DNA of 10,241 nucleotides, taken from NCBI GenBank assembly GCA_015499985.1, contig JAAAUF010001212.1, positions 1 to 10,241 on the forward strand. Reading direction: 5' to 3'. The notes beneath the pieces were generated by a model, which was not told where the DNA came from, made no database searches, and worked only from the letters and a program-made list of their open reading frames with translations. This document shows positions 8,001 to 10,241 of this stretch, piece by piece. Numbering within the stretch: the stretch's first letter is position 1; every line of letters starts with the position of its first letter. The stretch comes from Haplosporangium gracile (Eukaryota > Mortierellomycota > Mortierellomycetes > Mortierellales > Mortierellaceae). A program made the translations under genes and the position numbers.

Positions 8001-9564
8001 TTGTTGACCACCGACGACAGAGATATTTTGCAGAGCGGTCAGGAGTGCCTCACCTTTGTTATCCAAAAAGGTGTTGAGCAGGTTGCCGAGTGGTATGTGC
8101 TTCATTCTCTTTGCTGTAGATGACATCGCTCAGACTGTCGATGTCCAGTTTTTTAACCATTACTCTAATTATCATACGTTAATTAGGCGCGATGCTGCAA
8201 GTGGAAAGACTGGATTGGAGCTCACTATTCAGTTCATTGCCAAGCTCTTGGATCCTTCGCAGACCGAGTCGGCTGCCTTGTTTGTCGGTGACCTGATCTC
8301 GAAGTTGATCAAGAAGGGTGGCGACCTTGTTTCCCCCATTCTCCCCCAGCTCTTGGATGCTGTTACCCGCCGCCTTGCTGAGGCTAAGCTCCCAACTTTT
8401 ATCCAGGTAACCTTCGTCTTGTATGTAAGCCTCTATGTAAAACTATAGTTTGGAGTGGAATATTAACCTCTTGGCCGCAATCAATTCTCTTTTTGACATT
8501 AGCCATTGGTTATGGTGTTTGCTCAGCTATGCCTGACTCAGCACGAGGTTGTTATCAACTTTTTGGGCTCAGTTGATGTTAACGGTCGCAACGGTTTGGA
8601 TATCGTCTTGTCTGCATGGCTCGCCAACCACACTGATTTCCAGGGTCTCTACAATCAGAAGGTCAGCACTGTCGCCCTTACTAAGATCTACATGTCTGGA
8701 GATGCCCGCGTCGCTAACATTCAAGTCAACGGTGACCTTATTGTCCCCAAGTCCACACGTAAGTCCTCTATGCCTTTTACATATTTTCATTTCCGCTTTG
8801 CTTTTAATACCCATCCCCTTGGTGGACTTGCTCTGATGGAACGCGTTTGTCCCCACATCGTTGTGAATTGATTGCTTTTGTAGGCATCGTTACCCGTTCC
8901 AGAGCAAAGAACAGTAAGAAGAATCTTTCCCTCTAGCACTACATCGTCAATCTTCTTGCATTGTCCCGCACCCATTCCATCATCATTTGCATAGAGTGCA
9001 GGTCAAACTAACCAATGCTTACTATTTGTCGTGTATTTCATATAGCGCCTGACCAATTCACGATTACAATAGTGCCTGTCAAGATTATTCGTTTGTTGTC
9101 GACAGACTTGACGAATAAGATTGAGGAAGAAGAGGACCAGGCAGCAGAGTCGGACTATGATGATGAGGATGGTGAGGATGACTGGGAGGATGAGGATGAT
9201 GGCCGCGGTGGCAAAGACCAGTTCTCGTTCCTGTCTGATGTTTTGGACGCACATGGGCTTGATATGGACGGTGAGGAGGATGAGGAGGAGGTTGACCCTG
9301 ATATCTTGGCTGATCCTATCTACCAAATGAACATGAAGGTAAGTAACAACTTTTTTTCTCAAGTGCAACTGCTGTAGAGAGAACAGTAGTTTTTACGCAA
9401 GCTAATCCTTCTTTCTTGTTATTCTTAAAATGCTGTGAATGTAGAATTACTTGGTGGATTTCTTCCGTCAGTGTGTTCAGCAGAACTCGCCCTCGTTTGT
9501 TCAGAGCGTTGGCGAGTTGAGTGATGTTGAGAAGCGCACTCTTTCTTCTCTCTTGGAGAATTAA
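5092..9564 (+). CDS. KAP114: Importin-9 / Kap114-type karyopherin-beta, 12 exons
   Basis: Nuclear import receptor; Kap114/importin-9 relatives carry H2A-H2B, TBP and other cargo and act as histone chaperones under Ran control. Exons: 5092-5194, 5518-5666, 5778-5849, 5945-6074, 6194-6507, 6609-7589, 7686-8092, 8187-8406, 8503-8758, 8884-8913, 9046-9338, 9445-9564; all introns are GT-AG and the frame closes at 1,024 residues (human about 1,041, yeast about 1,004). The N-terminal Ran-binding importin-beta region spans about residues 22-100. Family landmarks in order: VLLKSYVDTQW, AHHDWPEQW, QLPLVAPVLFPE, DSDGEIIGFESLLF, YSFNVRIAAEDLLL, WWKAQESSLLAVG, LLDPSQTESAALFVGDLISKL, TRSRAKN, PVKIIRLL, an acidic loop (914-939, with a second patch at 960-973) and DPIYQMNMK near the C-terminus. 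The rest is HEAT-repeat solenoid. No broken exon. The identification rests on family sequences known to me, not on a search. The yeast symbol is used; IPO9 is the animal name. Confidence 0.95.
5195..5517 (+). other. Importin intron 1, unusually long (323 bp)
   Basis: Donor GTACCA after CCAG, acceptor AAATAG. Joining 5194 to 5518 gives VNPEFPISLIRLAL, which fits the family without gap. The other ten introns are 94-132 bp. The 3' part (5422-5517) is open in the downstream frame, and an AG at 5420-5421 could act as an alternative acceptor adding 32 residues in frame. Long first introns often hold expression-enhancing or regulatory sequence. Confidence 0.8.
8884..8913 (+). other. Importin 30-nt symmetric microexon (exon 10)
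   Basis: Flanked by TAG (8881-8883) and GTAAGA (8914). Both borders are phase 1, so inclusion adds ten residues (about 878-887) with the family-conserved basic TRSRAKN, and skipping would keep the frame. The matching basic motif in animal importin-9 argues that inclusion is the normal form. Confidence 0.85.
9123..9302 (+). other. Acidic loop coding segment of the importin
   Basis: Encodes two Asp/Glu-rich patches (residues 914-939 and 960-973) with an embedded DDWED. Kap114/importin-9 have such an acidic insertion late in the HEAT solenoid, implicated in histone and TBP handling. A long GAN-rich purine stretch marks it at DNA level. Confidence 0.8.
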
Positions 9565-9597
9565 GGAGGGAAGAATGTAGCGAGTAGAAGGCGTTTT

Positions 9598-9622
9598 AGC
9601 CTGAAAGGAATGATCCTAGGCT
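9598..9622 (+). terminator. 3' UTR hairpin of the importin transcript
   Basis: AGCCT (9598-9602) pairs with AGGCT (9618-9622), and AGGA (9606-9609) with TCCT (9614-9617), around an ATGA loop with a three-base bulge. It sits 34 bp after the stop. A role in 3' end formation or stability is possible but unproven. Confidence 0.35.
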
Positions 9623-9644
9623 TGTAACATGGATCCAACAAAAC

Positions 9645-9650
9645 ATTAAA
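9645..9650 (+). terminator. Candidate poly(A) signal of the importin gene
   Basis: ATTAAA, the common variant signal, lies 81 bp after the stop, with more A downstream and then a T run. Cleavage would fall at about 9660-9680. Confidence 0.45.
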
Positions 9651-9688
9651 AATACAGTAATTTGGTGCGTGATATGGTGTGATCTTTT

Positions 9689-9694
9689 TTTATT
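9689..9694 (-). terminator. Candidate poly(A) signal of the small minus-strand gene
   Basis: AATAAA on the minus strand (TTTATT on plus), about 215 bp after the stop at 9909-9911. Its cleavage zone overlaps that of the convergent importin gene. Confidence 0.4.
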
Positions 9695-9908
9695 TCGTTG
9701 GACCTAACGAAAAGGATAGGGTATGAAGAGTCGGGAGTCATGACGCGGGTATTATTTGAGGTTCAGCTACAGTCGAGCTCGGTCGGGTCTTGGAAGGATC
9801 AAGGAGTTAGGGGAGGGAGATATTTCGAAGGATTTTTTTATGTCGTTAATTAATGGAGAGCACGAAGGGGTCGTAGAGGCTCATCTGGGAGGTCTTTGCG
9901 AAGGATTC

Positions 9909-10109
9909 CTATTGCTTTGCTGCTTGGGCCGACATTCGGATGTCGGTCTTGACCTTGGTCGTTTTAGCAGAGTCAGCGGCAGCGGGAGTGACGGTGGCGG
10001 CTGCGGCGGTTACGGCGGTTGCGGAGGAGGCGTAGGGTGGTGGGGGTTGGTCTCTTGGCTGAATGGTAGGAAGGTCATTGTATTGAGGAGTGGAGGTGTT
10101 TTGAGACAT
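9909..10109 (-). CDS. Small PPPY-motif protein, function unknown
   Basis: A 66-residue frame, no family recognised. Its N-terminal third is polar and proline-rich with a PPPPY run (PPPY at 23-26), a WW-domain ligand motif. The middle (27-47) is almost all Ala, Ser, Thr, Val and Pro, followed by a Lys-containing tail (KTTKVK) ending AAKQ. No signal peptide or membrane helix, so probably disordered and cytosolic. It converges on the importin gene. The stop is TAG in the context CAA-TAG-GAA, and the frame stays open for 20 more codons (9849-9908) to TAA at 9846-9848. Splicing to further exons to the left was not excluded but no good donor was found. The plus-strand frame over the same DNA is Gly-rich and looks like a shadow. 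Confidence 0.55.
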   Translation of the reverse strand: MSQNTSTPQYNDLPTIQPRDQPPPPYASSATAVTAAAATVTPAAADSAKTTKVKTDIRMSAQAAKQ

Positions 10110-10241
10110 GGTTTTCTGCTATGCAGGGATGGAAGGACTGAATAGAAACGAAGAGGTTGGTGAACGAGGACGAAGAGGAGGAGGAGAATTGAAAATGAGA
10201 CTTCGAACAGAGGAGAAGATAGTGAATAAATTATGTGGGGG
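10110..10241 (-). promoter_or_regulatory. Pyrimidine-rich leader of the small minus-strand gene
   Basis: On the minus strand this is C/T-rich (CTCCTCCTCCTCTTCGTCCTCG) with no ATG before the proposed start and a TTTATT near the window edge. It matches the pyrimidine-rich leaders of the other genes here and is the main support that the small frame is expressed. Confidence 0.45.

Noticed and set aside
9756..10145. 129-codon Gly-rich plus-strand frame at the right end
   Set aside because: Antisense to the PPPY reading frame, begins at a non-ATG codon or in 3' flanking DNA, and its Gly/Val runs mirror the Ala/Thr/Pro codons of the other strand.

Overview
The window reads as nuclear DNA of a filamentous fungus, probably an early-diverging lineage of the Mortierella type. 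The lineage is an inference. What supports it is one clearly spliced gene with eleven short GT-AG introns (ten of 94-132 bp, one of 323 bp), CTAAC-like branch sites in several introns, long pyrimidine-rich leaders before start codons, AATAAA/ATTAAA signals after stops, and good ATG contexts. There is no sign of bacterial operons, IS elements or CRISPR.

Layout. Positions 1-1678 hold no confident gene: a perfect A/T-capped hairpin at the left edge, a weak coding-like membrane-protein remnant (about 117-672), then intergenic and promoter DNA. An intronless gene at 1679-2827 encodes a 382-residue four-helix membrane protein with a glycosylation-ready loop and a long disordered tail carrying LPKY and PPSY motifs. 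About 1.5 kb of intergenic DNA follows, with a microsatellite and a G-rich tract. A second intronless gene at 4331-4843 encodes a 170-residue four-helix protein that is a diverged paralogue of the first; the two align without gaps over 66 residues and share a GGC-x3-YY-x6-C motif. Next comes a 12-exon gene at 5092-9564 for a 1,024-residue importin-9/Kap114 karyopherin, whose exons I reconstructed with phases that join cleanly. Convergent to it, on the minus strand, a 66-codon reading frame (9909-10109) encodes a small PPPY-containing protein.

How the genes relate. The importin is a housekeeping nuclear import receptor and histone chaperone, and nothing links it functionally to its neighbours. 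The two tetraspan proteins look like a tandem duplicate pair of an undescribed, apparently lineage-restricted family: a common disulfide-loop core, with one member carrying a PY-motif tail and the other reduced to the core. They are the most novel content here. PPxY motifs in both the large tetraspan tail and the small minus-strand protein suggest possible contact with an Rsp5/NEDD4-type WW-domain ubiquitin ligase, which is inference only.
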